From: Methylobacterium sp. BTF04
GTDB taxonomy: Bacteria; Pseudomonadota; Alphaproteobacteria; Rhizobiales; Beijerinckiaceae
DNA: 64,000 nucleotides
Assembly (NCBI RefSeq): GCF_010692745.1
Contig: NZ_JAAHTB010000009.1
Coordinates: 1-64,000, forward strand
Reading direction: 5' to 3'
The notes beneath the pieces were generated by a model. It was not told where the DNA came from. It was given only the letters and a program-made list of their open reading frames with translations, and made no database searches. The stretch's first letter is position 1. Every line of letters begins with the position of its first letter. Positions 1 to 7,830 of the stretch are shown in pieces. A program made the translations under genes and the position numbers.

Positions 1-450
1 GGATCATCGGCGATAAAAGCAGCCTCGAACACGCCATCATGGTCGGCGGGTCGACGGCCCCAGCAGGTGTTCGCAGTTTTGTACGCAAATGGCGCGCCAA
101 ATTTTCCCGATTATTTTCGGTAGTCGAATTATCGCCCGTTCCGCAGTGCGGTCGCTGCGCATCGGTGGTATTCGGCCGTGCGATCTCGATACCTGCCGCA
201 AACGATATCCGCTTGCGGCCCATCGGGAGGTCCTGTCCACACCCGAGTGTCATTGCGATGCGGGATGCACGACCCCTGAAAACCCTCGCGATTTTAGCGA
301 TCCGTCCTCGCTCATCGCCATTCTTGTCGCAGTGCGGCGAAAGAAGTTCCGTGCACGACTTCCAGGCCGTCTTGCGTAGTCTGAACGTCGGGTTAACATC
401 GCCTACGTAGTTCGGGTGAAGCGACTCAACGAACAGGCGGATTGACAGCC
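1..450. other. Stretch without a convincing gene
   Basis: Open frames exist on both strands, but they overlap one another, are rich in Arg/Ser/Pro, and show no recognisable domain or good ribosome binding site. The stretch is less GC-rich in places (around 70-130) than the flanking genes. It may be the upstream region of a gene outside the window or a decayed region. I see no tRNA or terminator in it. Confidence 0.4.
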
Positions 451-615
451 ATGCCCAACATGATTCGCGTACGTCCGACGCAGGACGGCACCTACACGGT
501 CTATCTTGGCACCACCGTGCTCATCAGCGGCCTGAGCCGGCTCCAGGCCGAACGTTACGAGGCAGCCTTCCCGATTCAGCGACCGGACTTCTCGGCCGAC
601 GCCGCGCAACCATAA
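451..615 (+). CDS. Small hypothetical protein, 54 aa
   Basis: The frame starts MPNMIRVRPT and ends at TAA. The composition looks like a real soluble protein: an N-terminal beta-like stretch (residues 4-27, with TYTVYLGTTVLI) followed by a probable helix (30-40, RLQAERYEAAF). I do not recognise a family. A weak purine-rich stretch (AGGCGG) lies about 10 bases before the ATG. It is convergent with the downstream metallophosphoesterase, 22 bases apart. It could be a small lineage-specific protein of the kind common in Methylobacterium, or chance; the even composition favours a real gene. Confidence 0.45.
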   Translation: MPNMIRVRPTQDGTYTVYLGTTVLISGLSRLQAERYEAAFPIQRPDFSADAAQP

Positions 616-637
616 TCCGCCCGGACTCGATGGCCTC

Positions 638-1546
638 TCATGAGGTCGGCGCGCGATGAAGTCGGATCGCGCCGATCTCGCCAATGATCCCGGCAGGGGT
701 CAATCCGCGCTCGTGCCCGGTGATCGCGTAGCCGTCGGAGGCTTTTGCGATCGTGTAGAGATTGTAGCTCGCACGATGATGCGAGAACCCATCCCTCGCC
801 GAAGCGGACGGCGCTCCGATGATCGGGACGAAGCGGCCTGCCGGCCCGGCGATGAAGTTCACCATGCCGACATGGTTGTGGCCGTGCAGGATCAGGTCGG
901 CGCCGGCACGCCCGATCATCGCGGTGAAGGCGGCTGCATCCTTCAATTCCCTGCCCGGCTTGGCGCCGCCGGGATGCGGTGGATGGTGGATCATCACCAC
1001 GCGCGCGGGCGGCTCGGCTTCGGCGGCGAGGGTCGTCAGAAGCTGCTCCGCTGCCGCAATCTGCGCCGGGCCGAGGCGACCGCTCGCCACGAACGGCTTC
1101 GTGGGGATCGCCGAGGATAGCCCGATCAGCGCCACCGGTCCGCGCCGGCGCAGGTAGGGAAACACCCCCTCCGTACCGTCATCGCCTGCCGTCCAGGCGC
1201 CGCAGGCGGCGAGCAATCCTTCGAGGGAGCCGCGCACGTAGGCGTCGTGATTGCCCGGTACGAAGCTGACGGCCTCAGGGGCGCCGAGGGCCTCCAGAAA
1301 GACCTTCGATGTCGCCCACTCGCTCGGCAGGCCAATATTGCACAGGTCGCCGGTGCAGGCGATGTGGTCGTAGGATTGAGCGTGCAGGTCGGCGACGAGG
1401 GCGGCCAGCAGATCCATGTCGTGGGCATGCCTGCGGCCCCGGCGCCAATTCACGTAGCCGGTGGCCCGCTTGCTCAGGAGCTGGCGCAGGCGCGGGCGCG
1501 ACAGGGGCCCAACGTGCGGGTCGGTGAGATGAACGAGGCGGAACAT
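638..1546 (-). CDS. Metallophosphoesterase (Icc/CpdA-like)
   Basis: This 302-aa cytosolic protein has the full set of calcineurin-like metal-binding motifs: D-x-H (LTDPH, about residues 8-12), GD (CTGDL, about 65), GNHD (about 98-101), HH (MIHHPPH, about 190) and GHNH (about 222-225). They bind two metal ions for phosphoester hydrolysis. The closest functional analogues are 3',5'-cAMP phosphodiesterases of the CpdA type, but the substrate cannot be read from sequence. The frame is open upstream to 1609; I chose the ATG at 1546 because MFRLVHLTDPH is the usual family start. It is transcribed alone, 36 bases downstream of the oppositely coded small-ORF region's end and behind the VIT gene on the same strand. 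Confidence 0.85.
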   Translation of the reverse strand: MFRLVHLTDPHVGPLSRPRLRQLLSKRATGYVNWRRGRRHAHDMDLLAALVADLHAQSYDHIACTGDLCNIGLPSEWATSKVFLEALGAPEAVSFVPGNHDAYVRGSLEGLLAACGAWTAGDDGTEGVFPYLRRRGPVALIGLSSAIPTKPFVASGRLGPAQIAAAEQLLTTLAAEAEPPARVVMIHHPPHPGGAKPGRELKDAAAFTAMIGRAGADLILHGHNHVGMVNFIAGPAGRFVPIIGAPSASARDGFSHHRASYNLYTIAKASDGYAITGHERGLTPAGIIGEIGAIRLHRAPTS

Positions 1547-1645
1547 CGAGGTCCGTGGTGAGGCGGGCTTTGGCACCCGCCAATCGCAACAAGCCGGCCC
1601 GAGGGTCAACCCGGCTGTCGCGCCCGGCCTGAGAACCGCGCCCGT

Positions 1646-2182
1646 TCAGGCGTTGCCGATGACGATCCCGGCGATCAGGACGAGCGCGCCTCCGAGCACC
1701 ACCTGCAGCGAGGCACGCCAGAACGGTGTCGCCATGTAGCGGGTGCGGATGGCCGAGATCACCAGCAGTTCGATGATGACAACCACGATGGCGATCCCGG
1801 TGGCGAGCGCGAAGGCGTTGGGCCAGGAATCGGGAATCGCATAGGGCAGTGTGTGGCCGAGGCCGCCCACCGTGGTCATCACGCCGCAGACGAGGCCGCG
1901 CATCCAGGGCGTTCCGCGTCCTGTGATCGATCCGTCGTCGGACAGGGCCTCGGTGAAGCCCATGCTGATGCCCGCCCCGATGGAGGCCGCGAGCCCGACG
2001 AGGAATGTCGCCCAATTGCTGTGCGTGGCGAACGCCGCGGCGAAAATGGGTGCCAAGGTCGACACAGACCCGTCGATCAGACCGGCGAGCGCCGGCTGGA
2101 CATAGCGCAGCACGAAGGCGCGGTGCTCGTCGCTGGTGCGGTCCAGCGCGATTTTGGCGCCCAGAATTGGATTATCCATCAT
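1646..2182 (-). CDS. VIT-family membrane protein (iron/manganese transporter-like)
   Basis: This 178-aa integral membrane protein has about five hydrophobic helices (roughly 28-50, 57-78, 95-115, 122-145, 155-176). The motif GLIDGSVSTLAP near residue 34 and the GxGISMGFTEALSDDG stretch near residue 70 are typical of the VIT1/CCC1 family and of the C-terminal half of MbfA, the membrane ferritin that exports iron in Rhizobiales. Here the ferritin-like N-terminal domain is absent, so this is the transporter part alone. The ATG has a good ribosome binding site (AGGTGG, 7 bases upstream). Iron-box-like palindromes lie directly upstream, which fits regulation by iron status. Likely role: efflux or sequestration of Fe2+/Mn2+ across the inner membrane. 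Confidence 0.8.
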   Translation of the reverse strand: MMDNPILGAKIALDRTSDEHRAFVLRYVQPALAGLIDGSVSTLAPIFAAAFATHSNWATFLVGLAASIGAGISMGFTEALSDDGSITGRGTPWMRGLVCGVMTTVGGLGHTLPYAIPDSWPNAFALATGIAIVVVIIELLVISAIRTRYMATPFWRASLQVVLGGALVLIAGIVIGNA

Positions 2183-2194
2183 GTTTGATCCACC

Positions 2195-2233
2195 TTAGAT
2201 TGATTCTAATTTATATATTGGAATTGATCTAAA
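2195..2233 (-). promoter_or_regulatory. Tandem Irr/ICE-like iron boxes
   Basis: An AT-rich island precedes the VIT gene. The inverted repeat TTAGA-TTGAT-TCTAA (2195-2209) has the half-sites and 5-base spacing of the rhizobial iron control element (TTTAGAA-N3-TTCTAAA), which Irr binds. A second, weaker copy on the minus strand, TTTAGA-TCAAT-TCCAA, covers 2218-2233. The first site ends about 13 bases before the start codon, as expected for repression. Assignment is by motif only. Confidence 0.6.
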
Positions 2234-2424
2234 CAAGCGATTTTATGCGATTTCTCGAATGGCGTTGCCGGTTCGCCAGTTTGCTCGCCGTTGCGTCGCT
2301 GAGCCGATCGGAGCTAGACACCCGGCGGTACCGCCGACCTGCGCTCGGACGGCGGGCCGGGTCCGCGACGCGCCATTCGGTCGGTGTGCCTCAGCGGGCG
2401 GCCCGCGAAGCGAAAAGCGAAGAT

Positions 2425-3147
2425 ATGAGCCTCGTCAAAAGCATCGGCCGCTCGGCGGCTGTGCAGCAGAGCCTCGGATTCCTGGCGGGTCAGTACCTGC
2501 GCCTCGTGCGCCGGACCAATCGCTTCATCGTCGAGCCCGTGAACCCCGATCCGTGGCTCGACGAGATCGGGCCGTTCATCGCCGGCATGTGGCATGGCCA
2601 GCATACGATGATCTCGTTCATGCGCCGCCCGCACGACCGTATCGCGACGATCATCTCGCGATCGGCGGACGGAAACGTCAACACCATCGCGCTCGCGCGT
2701 ATGGGGGTGCGGGTGATCCGTGCGTCGGGCGCGCGCGGACGCGCCGTGCGCGACATCCGCGCCAAGGGCGGGGCCGAGGGCCTGCGCGCCATGCTGCGGG
2801 CCCTGAAGGACGGGGAGACCGTGGCGTTCAGCGCCGACGTACCCAAGGTCTCCCGGCGCTGCGATGCAGGAATTCTCACCCTGGCCCGGTTCTCCGGGCG
2901 GCCGATCGTGCCGGTGGCCGTCGTGACGAGCCGCCACCTGCGCTTCGACAGCTGGGACCGCGCCTGCTTCGGCCTGCCCTTCGGCCGGGGCGCCATGGTG
3001 TTCGGGACCCCGACCTACGTACCGCGCGACATCGAGCCCGACGCGTTCGAGGCGCTGCGCCTCACCGTCGAGGCCGAGATGAACCGTATCCACGACCACG
3101 CCTACACGCTGGTCGGGCGTACCGACCGGGTGGGAAACCCGGCATGA
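2425..3147 (+). CDS. Lysophospholipid acyltransferase family protein (DUF374)
   Basis: This 240-aa protein belongs to the DUF374/LPLAT group that sits beside waaA and lpxK in many alphaproteobacteria and is thought to acylate lipid A or a related lipid. Visible marks are MWHGQHTMISFM near residue 54 (His for catalysis), a conserved ADVPKVSRRCDAGILTLA segment near 140, and SGRPIVPVAV. The frame is open to 2245, but that part is low-quality Arg-rich sequence; I chose the ATG at 2425 (MSLVKSIGRS). Its stop overlaps the waaA start (ATGA), so the two genes are translationally coupled in one operon with lpxK. Confidence 0.8.
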   Translation: MSLVKSIGRSAAVQQSLGFLAGQYLRLVRRTNRFIVEPVNPDPWLDEIGPFIAGMWHGQHTMISFMRRPHDRIATIISRSADGNVNTIALARMGVRVIRASGARGRAVRDIRAKGGAEGLRAMLRALKDGETVAFSADVPKVSRRCDAGILTLARFSGRPIVPVAVVTSRHLRFDSWDRACFGLPFGRGAMVFGTPTYVPRDIEPDAFEALRLTVEAEMNRIHDHAYTLVGRTDRVGNPA

Positions 3148-4448
3148 AGGCGCCGCCTCTCACCGCGGCCTTGCGGGCCATCCGCTACGGGCTCTATCTC
3201 GGTGAGCCGGCTTTGGCCGGGCTTCTGGCCTGGCGTGCGCGCCGCGGTAAGGAAGATCCGGGCCGGCTCTCGGAGCGCCGCGGCCTGCCCGGCCGAGCCC
3301 GGCCCGTGGGCCGCCTGGTCTGGATGCACGGGGCCAGTGTCGGTGAGGCGTTGTCCCTGGTCGGCCTCATCGATGGCATGATCGCCCGCGGTTTCTCCGT
3401 CCTCGTCACCACGGGCACCCGCAGCGCGGCCGACCTGATCGGGCGCCGCCTGCAGGCCGGCGCGGTGCACCAGTACATGCCCCTCGATGCTCCGCGCTGG
3501 ATCGGGCGCTTCCTCGATCATTGGCGGCCCGATCTCGCATTGGTGGCCGAGTCGGAGATCTGGCCCAACACCGTCGTCGCCTTGTACGAGCGCGGGATTC
3601 CCCTCCTGCTGGTGAACGGACGCATGTCGGAGCGGTCGTTCCGGGGTTGGGGGCGCACACCGCGCACCGCCGAGGCGTTGTTGTCCCGCTTCGCCATCTG
3701 CCTCGTCCAGACGCAGGACGATGCCGAGCGGTTCGCCAAGCTCGGTGCCCCGCGCGTCAGCCTCGCCGGAAACCTTAAATACGATTCCGAGGTGCCTCCG
3801 GCCGATCCGCAGCAGCTCGCGCATCTGCGCGACATCATCGGCGATCGTCCGGTCTGGGTCGCGGCGAGCACCCATGTCGGCGAGGATGCCCTGGTGGCGC
3901 GCGTCCATGCGGCGTTGAAGGGCCGCTGGCCGCGCCTCCTCACCATTGTCGTTCCGCGCCATCCCCATCGCGGCGGCGATGTTGCCGCCTGTGCGGCGGC
4001 CGAAGGCCTGCGCAGCGTGCGGCGCTCGCAGGGCGGGCGCCCGCACGGCGCCGTCGATGTCTACGTCGCCGATACCCTCGGCGAACTCGGGCTGTTCTAT
4101 CGGTTGGCGCCGCTGGTCTATCTCGGCGGTTCGCTGGTGCCGCATGGCGGCCAGAACCCCATCGAGCCGACGCGGCTGCGGGCTGCCGTGCTGCACGGGC
4201 CGCACGTCCACAACTTCACGGAAGTCTATCGGGCCCTCGATGCCGCCGGTGGTGCGCTCGCCGTGGCCGATGCCGACGCTCTCGCAAGCGCCCTCGCCGA
4301 TCTCCTCGCCGACCCGCCCCGCATCGCCGCCATGGCGCGGGCCGGCGAAGCCGCCCTGAAGCCGTTCGAGGGCGCCGTCGAGCGGACCCTTGCGGTGCTC
4401 GATCCGTTCATCGCTCAGATGCGGCTCGACGCCATGGCGGCATCGTGA
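3144..4448 (+). CDS. waaA: 3-deoxy-D-manno-octulosonic acid (Kdo) transferase
   Basis: This 434-aa enzyme transfers Kdo from CMP-Kdo to lipid IVA at the inner membrane. An N-terminal hydrophobic anchor segment (about 10-30) precedes the GT-B fold. Conserved features are WMHGASVGEA (about 63-72, with the catalytic Glu), AESEIWPN (about 135), the acceptor-side GRMSERS, and the donor-site motif GGSLVPHGGQNPIEP (about 330-345). Length is normal for the family (about 420-430). It starts inside the stop of the acyltransferase gene and is followed 10 bases later by lpxK, giving a lipid A/Kdo operon. Confidence 0.95.
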   Translation: MKAPPLTAALRAIRYGLYLGEPALAGLLAWRARRGKEDPGRLSERRGLPGRARPVGRLVWMHGASVGEALSLVGLIDGMIARGFSVLVTTGTRSAADLIGRRLQAGAVHQYMPLDAPRWIGRFLDHWRPDLALVAESEIWPNTVVALYERGIPLLLVNGRMSERSFRGWGRTPRTAEALLSRFAICLVQTQDDAERFAKLGAPRVSLAGNLKYDSEVPPADPQQLAHLRDIIGDRPVWVAASTHVGEDALVARVHAALKGRWPRLLTIVVPRHPHRGGDVAACAAAEGLRSVRRSQGGRPHGAVDVYVADTLGELGLFYRLAPLVYLGGSLVPHGGQNPIEPTRLRAAVLHGPHVHNFTEVYRALDAAGGALAVADADALASALADLLADPPRIAAMARAGEAALKPFEGAVERTLAVLDPFIAQMRLDAMAAS

Positions 4449-4458
4449 GCGGCCGCTG

Positions 4459-5442
4459 ATGCGGCCTCCGGCCTTCTGGGATGCGGCGCCGACCCATCCC
4501 GTCGCACGGGTGCTACGACCGCTCGGCGCCCTCTATGGCCGTCATACCGCCGGGCGGATGGACCGGGCCGGGCTGCGGGCGCCCTGCCCGGTCCTGTGCG
4601 TCGGGAACTTCACCCTTGGCGGTGCCGGCAAGACCCCGACCGCGCTGGCGCTGGCCGGGCTTTTGCGCGATCTCGGGGCCAACCCCGCCTTCCTCACCCG
4701 CGGCTATGGCGGGAGCCTCGCCGGCCCGGTGGTGGTCGACCCCGATCGGCACCGCGCTGGCGAGACCGGCGACGAACCGCTGCTTCTCGCGCGGCTCGCG
4801 CCGACTATTCTGGCGCGCGATCGGCTCGCCGGAGCGCGGCTCTGCGTCGCCCAAGGGGCGGATCCTGTCGTCATGGATGACGGCCTGCAGAACCCGAGCC
4901 TGACGAAGGACCTCTCGCTGGCGGTGGTCGATGCCGGCGTCGGTGTCGGCAATGGCCTGTCTTTCCCAGCCGGCCCCTTGCGGGTGCCGTTGGCTCGGCA
5001 ATGGCGCCACGTGAACGGTCTCGTCCTCATCGGCGAAGGCGCAAAGGGCGAGGATGTGGCGAAAGAGGCGCACAGGCGCGGCTTGCCAATTCATCGTGCC
5101 CGTCTGATCGCCGCTGCAGGATTATCCAAGCGGCGCGTGATCGCCTTCGCGGGCATCGGCCGGCCGGAGAAGTTTTTTGTGAGCCTGCGTGAGACCGGCG
5201 CCGAGATCGTCGACACCCGCGCCTTTCCGGATCACCACCCGTATCGGGCCAGCGATCTCGAAGACCTCGCGGCGCGTGCGGCGCGGGCCGGAGCGGACCT
5301 CGTGACGACAGAGAAGGACCATGTCCGTCTGCCACAACTCTTTGCGGCCCGCGTCGGCGTGCTGCCCGTCACCCTGCGGTTCAACGATCCCGGCCCTCTG
5401 ATCGCGCAGCTGAAGGCGCTGGTTTCGGGATCGCAGCTCTGA
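4459..5442 (+). CDS. lpxK: Tetraacyldisaccharide 4'-kinase
   Basis: This 327-aa protein phosphorylates the 4' position of the lipid A disaccharide precursor at the inner-membrane face. Near residue 55 there is the Walker-A-like GGAGKTPT followed by TRGYGGS; DDGLQNPSL near residue 140 and the C-terminal FPDHHPYRASDL and TTEKDHVRLP are family signatures. The frame is open upstream into the waaA end; I chose the ATG at 4459 because MRPPAFWDA is the usual N-terminus. It is the last gene of the acyltransferase-waaA-lpxK operon and is convergent with a DUF2093 gene. Confidence 0.95.
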   Translation: MRPPAFWDAAPTHPVARVLRPLGALYGRHTAGRMDRAGLRAPCPVLCVGNFTLGGAGKTPTALALAGLLRDLGANPAFLTRGYGGSLAGPVVVDPDRHRAGETGDEPLLLARLAPTILARDRLAGARLCVAQGADPVVMDDGLQNPSLTKDLSLAVVDAGVGVGNGLSFPAGPLRVPLARQWRHVNGLVLIGEGAKGEDVAKEAHRRGLPIHRARLIAAAGLSKRRVIAFAGIGRPEKFFVSLRETGAEIVDTRAFPDHHPYRASDLEDLAARAARAGADLVTTEKDHVRLPQLFAARVGVLPVTLRFNDPGPLIAQLKALVSGSQL

Positions 5443-5481
5443 GGGTCGATGTTCGGATCACCCGGTTTTCGGTGTGATGCG

Positions 5482-5706
5482 CTAGCCGTTCGTGCGTGCC
5501 GCGTCGGCGAGTCGCCGGATCACCGCGTCGGGTGTGGCATAGGCTTCCTGGAAGGTGGCGCTCCAGTAGCGCAGCGCGTCGAGGGCGATGGGCTCGCCCG
5601 TCACGGCGCAGCGCACGAAACTGCCGGGCTTCACCACCCGCATGGTGCCGTCGCCGTATTCCACCGTCGCCTCGCCGGAGGCTCCGCGTTCCAATCGTCC
5701 CAGCAT
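5482..5706 (-). CDS. DUF2093 domain protein
   Basis: This 74-aa protein matches the alphaproteobacterial DUF2093 pattern: ATVEYGDGTMRVVKPGSFV, then CAVTGEPIALDALRYWS and a final QEAYATPDAVIRR. The single Cys lies in the conserved CAVTGEPI segment. Function is unknown. The frame continues upstream to 5853, but the extension overlaps the cdd upstream region and has no conserved sequence, so I chose the ATG at 5706. In many alphaproteobacteria this gene lies beside lpxK, as here. Confidence 0.75.
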   Translation of the reverse strand: MLGRLERGASGEATVEYGDGTMRVVKPGSFVRCAVTGEPIALDALRYWSATFQEAYATPDAVIRRLADAARTNG

Positions 5707-5851
5707 GGTCTTCGAAGCCTCCCGGCCCTCTCCATCCTCATCACCGTCGCGTCTTAGAAGGCCGATCCCGCCTTGTCGATGCATCCCGCCCCTCGACAGC
5801 CCCGAGCCCTTGGTGCCTATGCTGGATCGTGCCGATATGCCGGATACCCGC

Positions 5852-6262
5852 ATGAGTTCCGAACTCGCCCGCCTGTTCGAGGCTGCCCGCGCGGCCCGCG
5901 ACCGGGCCTATGCGCCCTACTCGGCGTTCCAAGTCGGGTCGGCCTTGCGCGACGAGCACGACCGCGTCCATGCCGGCTGCAACGTCGAGAACGCGGCCTA
6001 TCCGGTCGGAACCTGCGCCGAGGCCGGAGCCATCGCGGCGATGGTGGCGACAGGCGGGCGCGCCATCCGCGAAATCCTCGTGCTCGGCCCTGGTCCCGGC
6101 CTGGTGACCCCGTGTGGTGCCTGCCGCCAGCGCATCCGCGAATTCGCGAGCCCGGATGTACTGGTCCACGTCGCCGACTTCGACGGGATACGCGCGAGTT
6201 TCACCCTCGGCACACTTCTGCCCGACTCCTTCGGCCCCGAAAACCTGGTTCACGATGCGTGA
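5852..6262 (+). CDS. cdd: Cytidine deaminase
   Basis: This 136-aa protein is the short, tetrameric type of cytidine deaminase, converting (deoxy)cytidine to (deoxy)uridine. Zinc-site residues are visible: TCAEAGAI (Cys and catalytic Glu, about 52-58) and PCGACRQ (two Cys, about 87-93). CNVENAAYPVG is the family substrate segment. An in-frame ATG at 5837 would add five residues; neither start has a strong ribosome binding site. It opens the cdd-punA-deoC-deoA salvage operon, and its end overlaps punA by 8 bases. Confidence 0.93.
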   Translation: MSSELARLFEAARAARDRAYAPYSAFQVGSALRDEHDRVHAGCNVENAAYPVGTCAEAGAIAAMVATGGRAIREILVLGPGPGLVTPCGACRQRIREFASPDVLVHVADFDGIRASFTLGTLLPDSFGPENLVHDA

Positions 6263-7070
6263 TCCCGATCCGATGATCACGGCCGCCGCCGAGACCCTGC
6301 GCGCCCGCGGCCTTGGCGGGCCCTATGCCTGCGCCATCGTCACCGGGACCGGGCTCGGCGCCCTGGTCGACCGTCTCGATGGGGTGGTCTCGGTGCCCTA
6401 TGGCGAGATCGCCGGCTTTCCCCCACCCGGCGTCAGTGGCCATCGCGGTCGGCTCCACGGCGGTACGCTCGCCGGGCGGCGCGTGCTGCTGTTCGAGGGG
6501 CGGGCCCATGCTTACGAGACCGGCAACGCCGCGGTGATGCGCGTGCCGGTAGGCGTGGCCCAGGCGCTCGGTGCCGGTGCGCTGCTGCTGACCAATGCGG
6601 CGGGCTCGCTGAGACCCGAGATCGGCCCTGGCCGCCTCGTGGCGCTCAACGACCACATCAACCTGTCGGGCCTCAATCCGCTCGTCGGCGAGACGAGCGA
6701 CGCGCGCTTCGTGCCGATGGTCGGGGCCTATGACGCGATATTGCGGGCCCACCTCGCCGAGGCCGCAGCCGAATGCGGCATTTCGCTCGCAGACGGCGTC
6801 TACGCCTGGTTCTCCGGTCCGAGCTTCGAGACCCCCGCGGAGGTGCGGATGGCCGCGCGGCTCGGGGCCGATCTGGTCGGCATGTCGACGGTGCCGGAGA
6901 CCATCCTCGCTCGCTTCTTCGGCCTGCGGGTGGCCTCCGTTTCGGTGGTGACGAATTTGGGCGCCGGTATCGGCGACGGCGATCCCCACCACGCCGAGAC
7001 TAAGGCCGTCGCCGCCCGTGCGGCGGACGATCTCGCCCGTCTCGTCATCGCCTTCGTCCAACGTCTGTGA
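6255..7070 (+). CDS. punA: Purine-nucleoside phosphorylase
   Basis: This 271-aa protein is a trimeric-type (family I) purine-nucleoside phosphorylase, splitting inosine/guanosine and deoxy forms with phosphate. Evidence: IVTGTGLGALVDRL at the N-terminus (phosphate site), GHRGRLHGG, FEGRAHAYE, TNAAGSLRPEIGPG (about 112-125), and the purine-site block GPSFETPAEVRMA followed by LGADLVGMSTVPE. I placed the start at the ATG that overlaps the cdd stop; a second in-frame ATG at 6273 is possible. deoC follows after 10 bases. Confidence 0.92.
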   Translation: MRDPDPMITAAAETLRARGLGGPYACAIVTGTGLGALVDRLDGVVSVPYGEIAGFPPPGVSGHRGRLHGGTLAGRRVLLFEGRAHAYETGNAAVMRVPVGVAQALGAGALLLTNAAGSLRPEIGPGRLVALNDHINLSGLNPLVGETSDARFVPMVGAYDAILRAHLAEAAAECGISLADGVYAWFSGPSFETPAEVRMAARLGADLVGMSTVPETILARFFGLRVASVSVVTNLGAGIGDGDPHHAETKAVAARAADDLARLVIAFVQRL

Positions 7071-7080
7071 GAAGCCGCCG

Positions 7081-7830
7081 ATGACACTTTCGTTCGATCC
7101 GGCCGCGATCGCCCGCCGCGCCCTGCCGCTCCTCGATCTCACCGATCTCGGCGATTCCTGCTCCGCCTCGGCGGTGGAGGCTTTGTGCGCGACGGCGCGC
7201 GCGCACCACGTCGCGGCGGTGTGTGTCTGGCCGCAATTCGTCACCGCCAGCGCCGCGGCGCTCGCCGGTAGCCCGGTCCGGGTCGCCACCGTGATCAACT
7301 TTCCTGCCGGTGGCGACGATGTCGAACGGGCCGTGGAGGATACCCGCGAGGCGCTCAACGACGGCGCGCACGAGATCGATCTGGTGCTGCCCTATCGCGC
7401 CTTTCTCGCTGGAGACGAGGCGACGCCGCGCGACATGCTCGCCGCCGTTCGCGAGGTCTGCGACCAGGGACGTCTCCTCAAGGTCATCCTGGAGACCGGC
7501 GCCCTGCCCTCGCCGGAGCGGATCGTACAGGCGAGCCGCCTCGCCATCGCGGCCGGCGCCGACTTCATCAAGACATCCACCGGCAAGAGCGCGATTTCGG
7601 CCACGCCGGAGGCCGCCGAGGCAATGCTGGTGGCGATCCGTGACCATTCCGGGCCCCATTCGGTAGGGCTCAAGGTCTCGGGCGGCCTGCGGACAGTGGC
7701 GGACGCCGCCCTCTATCTTGCCCTCGCCGACCGGATCATGGGGCCGGGTTGGGTGACGCCCCGGACCTTCCGCCTTGGGACGAGCAGCCTGCTCGCCGAA
7801 CTCGTCGCTGCGCTGGAGCACAGCGCATGA
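7081..7830 (+). CDS. deoC: Deoxyribose-phosphate aldolase
   Basis: This 249-aa class I aldolase splits 2-deoxyribose 5-phosphate into glyceraldehyde 3-phosphate and acetaldehyde. The Schiff-base lysine lies in FIKTSTGKS (about residue 163) and the second essential lysine in LKVSGGLRT (about 198); DLVLPYRAFLAGD is the DeoC-type substrate segment. The start ATG at 7081 sits 10 bases after punA. Its stop overlaps the deoA start (ATGATG), indicating coupled translation within the nucleoside salvage operon. Confidence 0.95.
   Translation: MTLSFDPAAIARRALPLLDLTDLGDSCSASAVEALCATARAHHVAAVCVWPQFVTASAAALAGSPVRVATVINFPAGGDDVERAVEDTREALNDGAHEIDLVLPYRAFLAGDEATPRDMLAAVREVCDQGRLLKVILETGALPSPERIVQASRLAIAAGADFIKTSTGKSAISATPEAAEAMLVAIRDHSGPHSVGLKVSGGLRTVADAALYLALADRIMGPGWVTPRTFRLGTSSLLAELVAALEHSA

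Noticed and set aside
39..410. Overlapping small frames at the left end
   Set aside because: They overlap in several frames with Arg/Ser/Pro-rich translations and no ribosome binding site.
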